This document shows positions 23,001-33,026 of a stretch of 64,000 nt of DNA, piece by piece (position 1 is the first letter of the stretch; every line of letters begins with the position of its first letter). The position numbers and the translations under genes were made by a program. The DNA is from Peltaster fructicola. Lineage: Eukaryota > Ascomycota > Dothideomycetes. The stretch is taken from positions 1,612,001 to 1,676,000 of the forward strand of contig CP051139.1 in assembly GCA_001592805.2 (NCBI GenBank), read 5' to 3'. Below the pieces are notes generated by a model, which had not been told where the DNA came from, ran no database searches, and saw only the letters and a program-made list of their open reading frames with translations.

Positions 23001-23055
23001 AGAGGAGGGTAATGTGGCGATCAGAGACGGCGAGGAGGTTGGCAGAACCGATTGA
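20049..23055 (+). CDS. AIM21: Aim21-like cortical actin patch protein
   Basis: Large, mostly disordered 981-residue protein related to Aim21, a yeast actin-patch regulator. Exon 1 is 20049-21003 and exon 2 21065-23055, with a 61-bp intron. The N terminus is a string of proline motifs (PVIPPRPQRAQPGPTAVP, VPARPSRR) of the kind bound by SH3 domains. Around residues 735-800 the family signature appears: SKPVIPARPAKFTRPEQ, KPAVPARPAGNKLAGMRANF and MNDLNSRLQLGPQAPP. The centre (residues ~530-640) holds two copies of a FPSQDVWEDTP motif. The region between is rich in Ser, Glu and Pro. The name rests on the PARP/Asn-Asp-Leu-Asn-Ser-Arg-Leu block; function in this fungus is inferred. Confidence 0.82.
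21763..21798 (+). repeat. FPSQDVWEDTP motif, copy 1
   Basis: First copy of an 11-12-residue motif in the Aim21-like protein. The second copy lies 231 bp downstream in the same frame. Confidence 0.8.
21994..22029 (+). repeat. FPSQDVWEDTP motif, copy 2
   Basis: Second copy; the protein motif is identical over FPSQDVWEDTP while the codons differ at several third positions, so selection acts on the peptide. Confidence 0.8.
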
Positions 23056-23220
23056 TGACTCTTGATTGTTGTGTCTACTCGATTTAGCTAGGTTATACAG
23101 GCATTCTAAAAGCTTTCCAGCATGATGAATCGGCTATGAGTGCTCTTTGAATGTCATGTGAGCTGTGCATCACTACCATGTTTGAAGCTCTCCGGCGTCT
23201 GCCTGGCAAGCCACATACCA

Positions 23221-25737
23221 CTACCAGTGCCAGATACACTTGTAGTTGAGTATCCTTGCACCCAGACGATCGTACTCAAGCGGACCGATCCAGCTGTCGT
23301 TCGTCATGCGCAGCTTACCGAAGACACTACCGCCTTTCCAGACGATGATCTCTGGATCAAGCTCCTTTGGTGGCGGTGCAACGAGGATCTCTTTGGGATA
23401 CTGTGGCAGAGCTGTGCGCAGCTGATACTCCAGGAACGATCCGAGTTGTGGAGTCTTTGAAGCTCCACCGATCAACATGATACTGCCGAGCAGATCACGA
23501 CGTCGTCGGTCGTCCTCGCGAGCTGCAAAGTCGATCGATGTGAGGATAGCACGATGCAGAGGCATGATCGGCACAGTACGATCGATCATGTCAGCATCGA
23601 GCTGAGGTCCTTGAGCTTCAGTAGCGCCATTCTCTCCATTGGCGGCATCTGTCGCCTGAGGTGTACCAAGCTCTTCTGGCGCAGGTGAGCCGGCGACGGA
23701 TGAGCGTGGTGTACCGTCATTTTCGCCATTGAGATGTGCTGGAATGCCCAGTGGTCGTGGCTTGCTTGGTGTGGCGGCGACAGGTGTAGGTAATGGGCGA
23801 GCTGCCTTCACTGGTGCCGACTGAACAGCAGACGGCTCGTTCTTCGAGGCGTGTTCGATGACTGCGAGTTGTGCTTGCGAGATTGGATCGTTTGGCTGGT
23901 TGTCATAGAGGTCTACTGATCGTGGCACGAGCTTTCGTCGGTCGATCAGCTTGGAACTGTGGTCAAAGATGGCAGGCTTGAAGTAGCCCTGAGACGTGTT
24001 AGTTGTGGTTTTCGGATAGAAGCAGGGGCCATACCATAGGTGCCAAGACGCCTTCATCGTAGATCTTGAACTGGTACTTTCTAGTCTCCTGGCCATGAGC
24101 ACGAAGGTGAAAGTCGTAGAGCTGCACGCTGATGTTCTCATCGCTCAAGAGTGTGAAGCGCTCCTTGAGCTCCTCGGCCAGCATGAAATCGTGGCGCCGC
24201 ATCAGGTTGAACTCCGAGTAGTGGAATTGATCGAAGAGCATCATCTTGACGAACGTTTCAGTCACATCGTAGCCACCGTACTTCAGATTCACTCTGGAGT
24301 CCTCAATGACCATACCGTCTTCCACACAGGCCACGCTAGTCTTCTGCGCTCCAATGTCCACGACACAAGCAATGCCAAAGCCAGCGCCGAATGTGGCAGC
24401 CACAGATTCCTGCATGAAGCATACCTTGGCAAAGCCGAAGTCTTTGAGGAACTCGTCCAATGCAGTGGCTACCAGCACTTTCTCGTACAGATCCGGTATG
24501 ATGAAGACGCAGTTGTATTGCGACCAGGCTTTGGGGTTGGTCAAACCAAGTTGTGTGATCATGCTCTCACGAATGATGGTGAAGAAGTCAGCCATGAGCA
24601 GGTTGCGACTGTCGTAGTCTCTCTCATTCAGCCAGCCACGCTGTATGGGCCAGCGCAGTCGGTAACGTGGGACTGACTTCTCGGGAATGCGTAAGGCGGC
24701 AGCTCCAACGATGTAATCTGGCGCTTTGTTGGGCTCAAACTCCGTCCAGTCGATACGTAACGGGTCGTTATGCTCGGAGATCAAGTCAGGACCGGTGACG
24801 GAGTTCCATTTCGTGACCAGCTCGCGAGAATTGGGCAAGACACGACGCTTGTTTGCTCTCCGTGTGATTTTGAATTCCGCCGCCATGCTGTTGTATTGTG
24901 CGGCAAACTCTGCGCCATAGATCTCTTCCTGTGTTGCTTCAGGATCGAGCTTGAGTCGTTTGGGCACAGGTTCGTGACATTCAGCTTCAGGCTTGGTAGC
25001 CTTTCGTGCGATAACCATCGGTACTGTTTTCGGCAGGGCATCTGTTGCCAAGCCAATGCGCATGTTCTGACTGCCGATGTGCAAGACGATAGTCTTCGAA
25101 CCGAAAACCTCACCGCTGGCATCCTCCATGGGCGCATCTTCATCGAGGTCAGCATCAGGCTCTGCAAATGGAACACCATTCGCGGACTGCTGTGCTCGAG
25201 CTCGATCTACGTCTACGGCGGCTTTCTTCTGTCGGTCTAGTCGTTCTTCTTGCTGCAACCGAAGCGCAAGGACTTGGTCGTCACGCTTGAGAAAGTCACT
25301 GTGATGTGTTAGTCGATGAGCTGTGCGATGGAGAACATGAGTGGGTATAAGTGCTGTGAGTTCTGACCTGCGAGCATATTGCACGTTGAGAGCGTAGACT
25401 CCTTTCGTGCCCTTTCTCATGCCATCCAAGACTTTCCGTCCAACCATGATGTGATGAAAAAAGTTGAGAAAGAACGATCGAAAGAGTGAAAGACGTACGT
25501 GTAATAGTTCTTCTGGTTGATCATATTGACCTGCGGCCATGTCGTCAAGTCCATATTGTTGTCTGTGCGCTGCAGGCCTGTGACTGCGTTAGTAGTCATG
25601 CACGTATCCTGAATCACAGCCCATAGTAGCGGTGTGGCGAGCCATGTACACAGTCTTCACAATCTCAATGCTGCTGAACAAGTGATTATCATACCTTCTT
25701 CGCGCAAAAGAGCGCGTCCCGACTTCTTGCCCACCAT
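23221..25737 (-). CDS. ARP8: Actin-related protein Arp8 (INO80 complex)
   Basis: Nuclear actin-fold subunit of the INO80 chromatin remodeller, which helps bind nucleosomes and linker DNA. Four exons, 25737-25695, 25577-25499, 25298-24035 and 23988-23221, give 717 residues. The 5' exons restore MVGKKSGRALLREEGLQRT, MDLTTWPQVNMINQKNYYT and DFLKRDDQVLALRLQ, all typical of fungal Arp8. Later come IGSQNMRIGLATDALPKTVP (phosphate-1 region), VVDIGAQKTSVACVEDG (phosphate-2) and LIGGASKTPQLGSFLEYQL near the C terminus. A Pro/Ala/Glu-rich insert sits near residues 510-580. The second intron (25498-25299, 200 bp) is unusually long here, and one frame reads straight through it without a stop; that frame gives no Arp8 motif. 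NTF2 is divergent, 345 bp away. Confidence 0.94.
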
Positions 25738-26082
25738 TGTGAGGGTTTCGGGGGTCTGATGTGGTGTTGCTCAAGGTCTGTAGAGATGTCTCTTCGGCAT
25801 TGAATGGTGCGCAAGGTTCCCCTACACTTGAGAGTAGAGCATCGGTTGCTGGACCTATGGAATCGTGTCAATGGTCATCAAGAAGTGAGCGATGTGTCCA
25901 GGGCGGTCTCAGACGAAATGGGGACTTGCATATATTCGAACACTGTGACACGTTTGCCCAATCACAGACTGGGAGCCCTGACCCCACCAGTGCGTCCACT
26001 TCACGAACCTCTATCAACACAATCACAACGTGCATTTGCTCGACACATACAACGATTCAGTTTTTCAGACGCATCTTACAAG
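25738..26082. promoter_or_regulatory. Bidirectional promoter: Arp8 / NTF2
   Basis: 345 bp between divergent start codons. No defined site was recognised. Confidence 0.45.
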
Positions 26083-26665
26083 ATGGCCGACTTCGAGAAC
26101 ATCGCCAGTAAGTCCCAGAAGGCTTCTCGACAGGCAAAAGCTAAACCTTCATTCAGAGCAGTTCACAGAGTTCTACTACAACCTCTTCGACAACAATCGT
26201 CCGGAACTCGTCTCGCTCTATGTACGCACTCTCGGGCACCGCATTCCGAGGACACTTCATCTGATCAATTGCAGCGCAACAACTCTATGCTGACGTTCGA
26301 AACGTCACCAGTTCAGGGAGCAACCAATATCGTACAGAAGCTTGTGGTAAGAGATGGAAGAACGCGCTGGAGCAGACTATGGACTCATGATTGTGACAGG
26401 ACCTTCCATTCAAGAACGTCAAGCACCAGATCTCGACCCAGGATGCGCAACCTAGCAATGAAGCCGGTGGCATCCTCGTGATCGTCACTGGAGCTCTCTT
26501 GGTGAGCGATACACGCGTAAGATGATAGGTCCGCTGACCGAACCTTAGGTGGAGGGAGAAACACGACCGATGAGCTACACTCAGACCTTTCAGCTTCTAC
26601 CAGAGGGCGGCAGCTACTTCGTCTTCAATGACATCTTCAGACTTGTGTATCCAGCATCGTCATGA
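26083..26665 (+). CDS. NTF2: Nuclear transport factor 2
   Basis: Carries RanGDP back into the nucleus. Five small exons, 26083-26107, 26157-26221, 26275-26346, 26400-26501 and 26549-26665, give 126 residues, the exact size class of the family. The joined product reads [39 protein letters not shown], then [30 protein letters not shown] and [19 protein letters not shown], ending with [12 protein letters not shown]. Aromatic and acidic residues forming the Ran-binding pocket are present. Introns are 48-53 bp. In the first acceptor AG is taken early (CATTCAG) so that AAG-CAG codes Lys-Gln; this is set by phase. Confidence 0.96.
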
Positions 26666-27302
26666 GAAGGACAAGAGAGAAAGCTCTGGGTTACAAGCTG
26701 CTAGGCGTGCGGGAGCATTGCGAGGTGTTAAGCTTGATGAAAAACATATACCACTTTGACGAAGCTCATATAAGTCGTGCTCCATGCATACGACCTTTAC
26801 TCTGCTGCTCTTCGTTTTACAGTTGTCATTGCACACCCTTGCCAGCATAAGTGTTGCAGTCAAGATAGTGCTCGACATATCGCAGCTTGAGTAAGCAGCG
26901 AAGTGGTTGTGATGCTGGTCCATTGCGATGCAATATGAGCCTCATTCGTGTTTCGTGACCCTGGAAGCTGCTGATTGGTCAGAGCAAGCGCAACCGTACG
27001 TGTGCCTACGCGGCTGTTGATGGGACATTGCAAGGCAGTCGTATTCTTCACAGTCAACGCAAACCTCGCCCTCAATTGTTGCGACATCTTCAGCTCCGTT
27101 GGATTTCACCTCACATACCAATACGCGCTTCCGACGTTAGTCATTGTGGCTCTGTTTCGCGAGCTCAGCCTTGCAATCCTCCTGACACTGTTGGACCTCA
27201 GCTTCCCGCGACCATAATAATTTCACGACCTTCTTCACAAAACATAGCTAGTCACCTTGTAGCTTCGTCGCCAAATCAGCGCGTAGCTGTGCAGCAGACA
27301 AG
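26666..27302. other. Intergenic region
   Basis: 637 bp between NTF2 and TVP18, both on the plus strand. No gene or repeat was seen. Confidence 0.45.
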
Positions 27303-27908
27303 ATGACGATCATGGAGGAGTTCAAATCGCGAAACTTCAGTACGTTGGAGCTCCCCTACGTTGACTTGTAGCAGGCTGACCCAGAACGATAGGTATATAC
27401 GGGCAATGGTGAGGGAGACAGATCCTCTGCCAGAGCAACCACATACTGACGTCTTTTACAGGACCGGAGTACTCTGCATATTCCTCTGCTTTGCCCTGGG
27501 CCTCGCGAATATCATCACCATCTACATCCCAATCATCCCATTCAGCATTGTTTGCCTGTAAGACAACACCAACTACGTCCATCGCGTAGGCTGATCATGC
27601 GCAGCGTCTGTTCATTCCTCATCATCTTCATTGAGATTCCTCTCCTGCTGAAGATATGCCCACTGTCCGAGGGCTTCAACAACTTTATCAAGCTATTCGC
27701 GACAAACTACATGCGCGCCATCATCTACCTCGCCATGGCACTCATTCAATGGTGCACCCTCATTCTGGGAGTCGTCACATCTCTCATTGCAGCAGCCGTG
27801 TTTCTGACTATCGCGGCCATTTTCTATGCGCTTGCTGGTGTCAGGGGCCAAGCATTCGCCGGAAGCAAGACGTTGGGCGGCGCAGGTGTTGCACAGATGA
27901 TTGTGTAA
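27303..27908 (+). CDS. TVP18: Golgi membrane protein Tvp18
   Basis: Small four-helix membrane protein of late Golgi vesicles. Exons 27303-27339, 27393-27408, 27462-27557 and 27605-27908 give 150 residues, as in other fungi. Exon 2 is only 16 nt; including it yields EEFKSRNFSIYGQWTGVLC, the conserved start of the family. Hydrophobic segments are LCIFLCFALGLANIIT, FSIVCLVCSFLIIFIEIPLL, YLAMALIQWCTLILGVVTSL and AAAVFLTIAAIFYALAG. The short TNYMRA-like motif between helices 2 and 3 (FATNYMRAIIYLAM) is present. The product has no signal peptide, as expected. Confidence 0.95.
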
Positions 27909-28136
27909 GGGCTAGGAAAACGTGAATGCACAACACAAGGAAGTGGCTTTGAGGCACAATGGAAGCCACACAACGAAGAGCCATGTCGAGATCAGAGATA
28001 TGAAGCTCCGTGTACGAAGACGATGGAGTTGTTTGCCATTCGATGAAGTGTAATATACATCACTACAATGGAGCGAAGAAAAGGTCAAGGCCATGCTTTG
28101 GGCCATCCTGTATACTGCCAACCGGCTGCTGCTGAA

Positions 28137-30111
28137 CTACAAATACACTTCGTGGATGCCTCCAGGACCTACCTCATTATAGTGCGTTCTCATCATGTAA
28201 CCATTGCTCTGGCCGCTGTCACTGATGAAGAGCACTTTTGCAGCGACCTGAGCTCCAAGAAACGTTGCCTCATCGTAGCCGACATCCTTCCACTCGGGGA
28301 AGTATTCAGGGATCTTGGCCAGCTTGATTGACGTTGGCGTCTGTCCATGACTCGTATGTGTGGTGTGATGCATGAAAGACTGTCCTCCCATCGAGCCTGG
28401 TGGTGCGAGATGAGGATTCTGTGCTGTGGTAGCCGCCAGGAGCAACGGGTTGACTCCACCAGGGTGGTGAAATTGGCCGTGATGCTGCGGTTGTGGAGTG
28501 TTTGCGCCAGTTGCGATTGGAGTCGAGAGGTTTGAGGGCAATTCTGAGGTGAAGATGGTGGCAGAAGAGGGAGAGATGAGGTACTTGGCACTCAGTCGTG
28601 AGAGAAGAGCTTCTTTGAACCCACGAACTTTGGCCCCGTTGCCAACAATGATCATGTTGTCCCACAGGTCGGTGCGCTTGTTGATGTCAGAACAAGACTG
28701 GATAGTGCGAAATATGGTGTCGGCCAGTCTATCGAGAATGCCTCCAGACGCTGCGTGGAAGCGTTCTGTGCCAACTTCGATCTCCCGTTTGAAAGCAGCT
28801 GTGCTTTCTGTTGGGATGTCTTGGCCTGCTGCATCCTCTGCACTTTCCGCAGGCATGTGGTTCTCCAGAGCTGAAGCCATTTCGGCCACTTTGTTGTTGA
28901 CGCCAGCGTTGGTCATGGCGTCGCGCAGCGTGAGGTCCTCATAGATGAATGTGTTTCGTGCTCGTTTCGAATTTGACAGCTTGACAGCTCTGGGACCAGT
29001 GTTGGCCACATTATCACCAGCTTTCTTTTGTTGTTTAGCGGCGACCTTCTCTGCTTTCTCCCGTTCTTTCTGTGCAAGGTATTCGCCCATGTTGCCACCA
29101 GTGACGATGCTCGCAATATCTAACACACCCTCTTCGTCTTCAAGCTTCTTCTCCTCTCCAACTTCTGTGCCAGGTCCAGGTCCACGTGGAACCGCTCCAA
29201 CGGCAGTAGCGCTGTTCCGTCGCTCACTTGCTGGATCAATGCCTGTCGATGCTGCAGCTGCTGGATTCGACACCTCCTCTGGGGCTGTATTCGATGGTAT
29301 CTCCTCGTCACTTGGCAAGATCTCACAGATATTGCTGCGCTTGAGCTGATCGCATATTTCGCGATTGAAACCAGTCTTCGCACTCAGCAGCTCGACTAAT
29401 CGCTGTGTCATTGCCTCACCACCACAATGCTCAACTGCAGCACTTCGAGTCGAGTCGTGCAACAAGAAGTCTGCAAAACACGTGACGTCTGCCTTCGTGT
29501 GGCCAATGTCAACAATAGTCGCTGTAGGGATACCGTAGGCATAGCCCGCCGCCGTCGCAGAGTCTACCATGCTGAACGCAGGTGTCTTGAATCGCTCGAA
29601 GAAGAACTGTGTGACATGCTCGTGGTCCTTGGCAGTCCATATCGGCTGTGCTATAAGCAGGATCGGTGTATGGAAAGACGGATTGATGGTCTTGTAGACA
29701 TGGTCCATGAGCGCATAGAAGCAAGGCCAGTCCACTATGCGACCTCCTTGTATAGGCCAGATAGCACCCTCTTCGCTCAATCGATCCTCCTCCCACTCCG
29801 GCTCTTCTGCCTTGGCTTCAGGTTGCTCGCCGTTCGTAGCATCGCCATTGGTTTGAGGTTGTGCTGGTGCAGGAGCTTGGAGCTTCTTGCGAATCTTGAT
29901 GGGCTCGTACTCGCCGGCCTTCTCAGCTGCGAACATACATGATCGAAGCCTGTAGCGTGCAGGTGTGTAGGACTCGGGCAGTCCCAATTGTGCGAGAGTG
30001 GTTTGCGACCCAGGCGCTATGATCTGCAATATGGTCAATATGGCTGCGGAATCGCGGTCGCGTAGTCGCTTGTAGACGCACCAAGATCTGATCATCCTTG
30101 AAGAGTGGCAT
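28137..30111 (-). CDS. ARP9: Actin-related protein Arp9 (SWI/SNF and RSC complexes)
   Basis: Nuclear actin-fold subunit that pairs with Arp7 on the Swi2/Sth1 ATPase in yeast; fungal orthologues are larger. Exon 1 is only 30 nt (30111-30082), then a 58-bp intron and exon 2 30023-28137, giving 638 residues. The join creates MPLFKDDQILIIAPGSQTTL followed by AQLGLPESYTPARYRLRSCM. Actin-fold motifs include VDWPCFYALMDHVY, TPILLIAQPIWTAKDHE, FSMVDSATAAGYAYGIPTA, the phosphate-2 loop VDIGHTKADVTCFAD and the C-terminal MIIVGNGAKVRGFKEALLSR. Disordered inserts (a Lys/Glu-rich KAEKVAAKQQKKA stretch and a His/Gln/Pro-rich stretch near 540-590) interrupt the fold, as in relatives. It lies 2.4 kb from Arp8 on the same strand. 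Confidence 0.9.
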
Positions 30112-30225
30112 GGTGCCTACGCATGCGAGGAGGGCTCCAGATAATGTCGGGTTTGGCTGTCAAGTCGAACTGAAGACGCGTAAATTAAGCGTGGCGCCAA
30201 CAAGACTGTCCAGCCTCTCCAGTGC
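30112..30225. promoter_or_regulatory. Compact bidirectional promoter: Arp9 / F-box gene
   Basis: Only 114 bp separate the two start codons. An ACGCGT hexamer at 30176-30181 matches the yeast MCB core bound by MBF at G1/S genes. A single hexamer may be chance. Confidence 0.45.
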
Positions 30226-30972
30226 ATGCAAGGCACACTCGACTACAACATCATGGCCGCACAAGATCGAGTACTAAACACATCAGAACTGCTGGACTTG
30301 ATCGTTGCTGAACTAGACTGGCGAACGGCTCTACGAGCGCAGCGCGTCTCACGTCGATGGCACGATGTGATTCGTTCCGGAAATGACATACAGCACAAGC
30401 TTGGCCTCAAGAGCATCAAGAAGACTTCACGCTGGTCACTTCGATGGAACTCCTCAGGTATGTTCGTTGGAGCAAGCAAGATTACCGACGGCCAGACAGA
30501 GCCAAAGGACATCAATGAGCTGATCACCACTTGCTGTTGTGCAACACACGTCTTTGCTGGGTTCGCTCAATTGACACTGAGACGGCTCTACCATCACGAG
30601 CATGGCAATGAATACGTCTTCAAGCTCGACATGATCCCACAGGTGCTCATGAAGCACGACAACCTAGCATCATGGCGTAATATGCAGGTCACACAACCGC
30701 CAACCAAGGCCATTCGCGTGGGTACAGTGATCCATTTCCGAGATGCCTTAATGTATCGGATCATTCCTGGACGCTGGCTGGACCTGCTATTCACCTGTGA
30801 GGATGGCGTCAAACTTGGTGATGTGATTGATCTGGTTCAGCAAGGTATCGAAGCTGCTGCCGAGGACGTAGACTGGTCGAATGAAAGGTTCACGGTAAGG
30901 ACGATACATATGATGGACGATATTGGCTATCTGCACGCCTTGCGCCGTATGTCTAATGGAGACACCGTATGA
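30226..30972 (+). CDS. F-box domain protein
   Basis: Probable substrate adaptor of an SCF ubiquitin ligase. A single exon of 248 residues. Residues ~17-60 form the F-box: VLNTSELLDLIVAELDWRTA, then LRAQRVSRRWHDVIRSGNDI and QHKLGL. The remainder is a compact, mixed domain without leucine-rich or WD repeats (EYVFKLDMIPQVLMKHDN, RTIHMMDDIGYLHALRRM) of the kind often seen in lineage-expanded filamentous-fungal F-box proteins. An in-frame ATG at 30253 is the alternative start. It runs divergently from Arp9 and ends 14 bp before the convergent RBR ligase gene. Physical linkage to a ubiquitin ligase is suggestive only. Confidence 0.82.
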   Translation: MQGTLDYNIMAAQDRVLNTSELLDLIVAELDWRTALRAQRVSRRWHDVIRSGNDIQHKLGLKSIKKTSRWSLRWNSSGMFVGASKITDGQTEPKDINELITTCCCATHVFAGFAQLTLRRLYHHEHGNEYVFKLDMIPQVLMKHDNLASWRNMQVTQPPTKAIRVGTVIHFRDALMYRIIPGRWLDLLFTCEDGVKLGDVIDLVQQGIEAAAEDVDWSNERFTVRTIHMMDDIGYLHALRRMSNGDTV

Positions 30973-30986
30973 TGGCAAGATGATCA

Positions 30987-32630
30987 TCATCGGCCACCTA
31001 GCACGCTTGGCTCACCCAGGAAGTTGTCTGCCAAGCCCGCATGAACAACAGTAGGAGCTGCTCTTGCATCACGCCTCCTATTAGCTGACCTCTCACCACG
31101 TCTGCCCAGCTCTCCCTGTCCGCCTTCGATAGCAGTACGGTGGTCCTGCACAAAATCGTCATTCATATGGTGTCCGAGGCCGTTGCCAACTCCCCAAATT
31201 GCATCGAGGCCATGTGGCTCGGGATCTAGCAGGTTCGCAAATTGCATGCGTCGAGCGAGGTCCTCGTCATCCGTCACTTGTCGTCGGCGTTCATTCATTT
31301 CCTGGCGATAACCTCGGGCTGGGTGAGCAGCGAACTCTCCTAGAAGCTGCTGGACAAAGGCGAAGGGGTCATGCGGTGGTCCTACACCATCGCCTCGTGG
31401 AAATGTAATAGGGTTGAACCAAGCACAATCGCAGGTCTTCCACTTAGCTCCACATACCATACAGAACTCGGCTGTACACCGACAGGTCATGTGGTTACAG
31501 CCTTCTCGAAGTTCGACCATGGCATTGCAGCTGTAGCACTGCTTCCAGCCTTGCTGCGCGGCTTGTTCAACCAGCTTGGCGATTTCCGGATCCTTGGGAC
31601 ATTCTCGGGTTTTATGCAGCTTCATCCCACACGAGATACAAGCCTTTGTCTTGCATCTGTTGCATTGTGCAAACCTCCTGCCGTTCGAGGTGTGGTAGTA
31701 AGCTGGCCTGATCCAGACACCACACTTGCGATTTGGACAGTATACTCGATTCTTGGTACGGTACTCATCAAACTTCTTGTTGAACAGCAGCTTGAACTTG
31801 AGGTCGAAAAGATTGTCAACTAGCTTCAATGGGATGTGCTGATCAGTGCAGCATTTAGGCGGCATATGTGCTGGATCTTGAACTGCCAGTTTGAATATTC
31901 TCTTCAAGCATGAGTGGCACATACGGTGACCACACTCAAGCTTTGCAGCCTTCGGCGCCGGCACATCGTCAGCTCCACATGTGAGACACTCAACCATCCT
32001 TGATGTCGCTGGAGCGACAGATGTGCGTTTGCCGAAGATGCTTCCTAGGAAGGAATCTCGCCTACTCTTCGGTGAAGGGAGTTCTAGTGGCTTTTCGCTC
32101 ACTGACCGCAGCGATGTCCGCATGGTCTTTCGATGTCGTCGTGATCCTATCTGAGATACGCTATCGGAAGGTGTCACCTCGACGTCCAACAAGGACGAAG
32201 AGTCGGCTCGCAGACTTGAAGGCCGTCTTTGATGCTTGCGAGACGATGGCGATGAGCCTACATCCTCCTCTTCTTCGATGACCTCGACGGCAGGCGCAGT
32301 GCCGTACACATACTCTGTCGTTCGATCAGGCTTCTTACCAGCAGCCTGTCTTGATCTCGTTCGGGAGCTTCCAGAACTCTTTTTGTGTTCATGTGCTTCC
32401 TTTGTCGCAGACGTGGCTTTTCTGCTCGCTGTCGATGCCATTGCTCTTTCTCTGGCAGGTTGTCCAAAATATGCTTCTCGTAGTCTCCTTATTTGGTGTG
32501 CGTCTGGTCGTACAGGCTCGGCCTCAACTTCAGAAGCTCTATGATGACGAGCTGCTGATGACCTTCGCTGAGATGGTTTTGTGCTCCGCGAGCCTGCCGC
32601 GCTTCGAGTGCCGACTGTCGATCTGGCCAT
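30987..32630 (-). CDS. RBR-type (RING-IBR-RING) E3 ubiquitin ligase
   Basis: Predicted RING/HECT-hybrid ubiquitin ligase. A single 547-residue frame. A basic, Ser-rich disordered N terminus (1-210) precedes RING1, VECLTCGADDVPAPKAAKLE with CGHRMCHSCLKRIF, at about 211-260. The IBR is at ~285-345 (RVYCPNRKCGVWIRPAYYH, FAQCNRCKTKACISCGMKLH). RING2 is at ~355-400: WKQCYSCNAMVELREGCNHM then TCRCTAEFCMVCGAKWKTCD; its cysteine after NHM is the candidate catalytic residue. The C-terminal 145 residues are unassigned, with RGYRQEMNERRRQVTDDEDL. This architecture is common in fungi; substrates are unknown. Start chosen at the first ATG in the open frame. Confidence 0.9.
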   Translation of the reverse strand: MARSTVGTRSAAGSRSTKPSQRRSSAARHHRASEVEAEPVRPDAHQIRRLREAYFGQPARERAMASTASRKATSATKEAHEHKKSSGSSRTRSRQAAGKKPDRTTEYVYGTAPAVEVIEEEEDVGSSPSSRKHQRRPSSLRADSSSLLDVEVTPSDSVSQIGSRRHRKTMRTSLRSVSEKPLELPSPKSRRDSFLGSIFGKRTSVAPATSRMVECLTCGADDVPAPKAAKLECGHRMCHSCLKRIFKLAVQDPAHMPPKCCTDQHIPLKLVDNLFDLKFKLLFNKKFDEYRTKNRVYCPNRKCGVWIRPAYYHTSNGRRFAQCNRCKTKACISCGMKLHKTRECPKDPEIAKLVEQAAQQGWKQCYSCNAMVELREGCNHMTCRCTAEFCMVCGAKWKTCDCAWFNPITFPRGDGVGPPHDPFAFVQQLLGEFAAHPARGYRQEMNERRRQVTDDEDLARRMQFANLLDPEPHGLDAIWGVGNGLGHHMNDDFVQDHRTAIEGGQGELGRRGERSANRRRDARAAPTVVHAGLADNFLGEPSVLGGR

Positions 32631-33026
32631 CGGGAATCATGATAGGATTGACTGAATAGCATCTCGGTGACGTGAGATATACGTCTTTGACAAGGCTGAC
32701 ACCAAGCCAGCGTGGTAACACGGTGCCCGACATGGCGCTAGTGGCGCGGGCTAGTGCTTGCTGCGGGACGGACCTGAGACCTCCGACACTAAGCATAACG
32801 GTCGTGTCTCGATAGCCACGAATTTCGATGCAAGCAGCATTGGCCCGATATCGCTGTGATCATGAAGTGTTTATGACTCGACGAGACTTTTCTTGTTCGA
32901 ACTGATCACGCAGAAGACAGTAACAGGCTCACTGCTCACCCGCCTCCGGTCGAGAGACGGAGTATGCTATAACGCACTCACGCACGAACGACTTTCGTTA
33001 CAACTTTCAGCACTACGAGCATCTCT
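32631..33026. promoter_or_regulatory. Divergent promoter: RBR ligase / Lys2
   Basis: 396 bp between start codons. It contains a near-consensus Gcn4/CpcA site, entered separately. Confidence 0.45.
32873..32880 (+). promoter_or_regulatory. Candidate Gcn4/CpcA-type site upstream of Lys2
   Basis: The octamer ATGACTCG differs by one base from ATGACTCA, the core bound by Gcn4/CpcA, the general amino-acid control factor. It lies about 150 bp before the Lys2 start codon. Lysine biosynthesis genes are known targets of that control, so the placement is sensible; a single site remains weak evidence. Confidence 0.35.

Noticed and set aside
30226-32630. F-box plus RBR ligase as one functional ubiquitin module
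   Set aside because: They are convergent genes of different ligase types; adjacency alone does not support a joint system.
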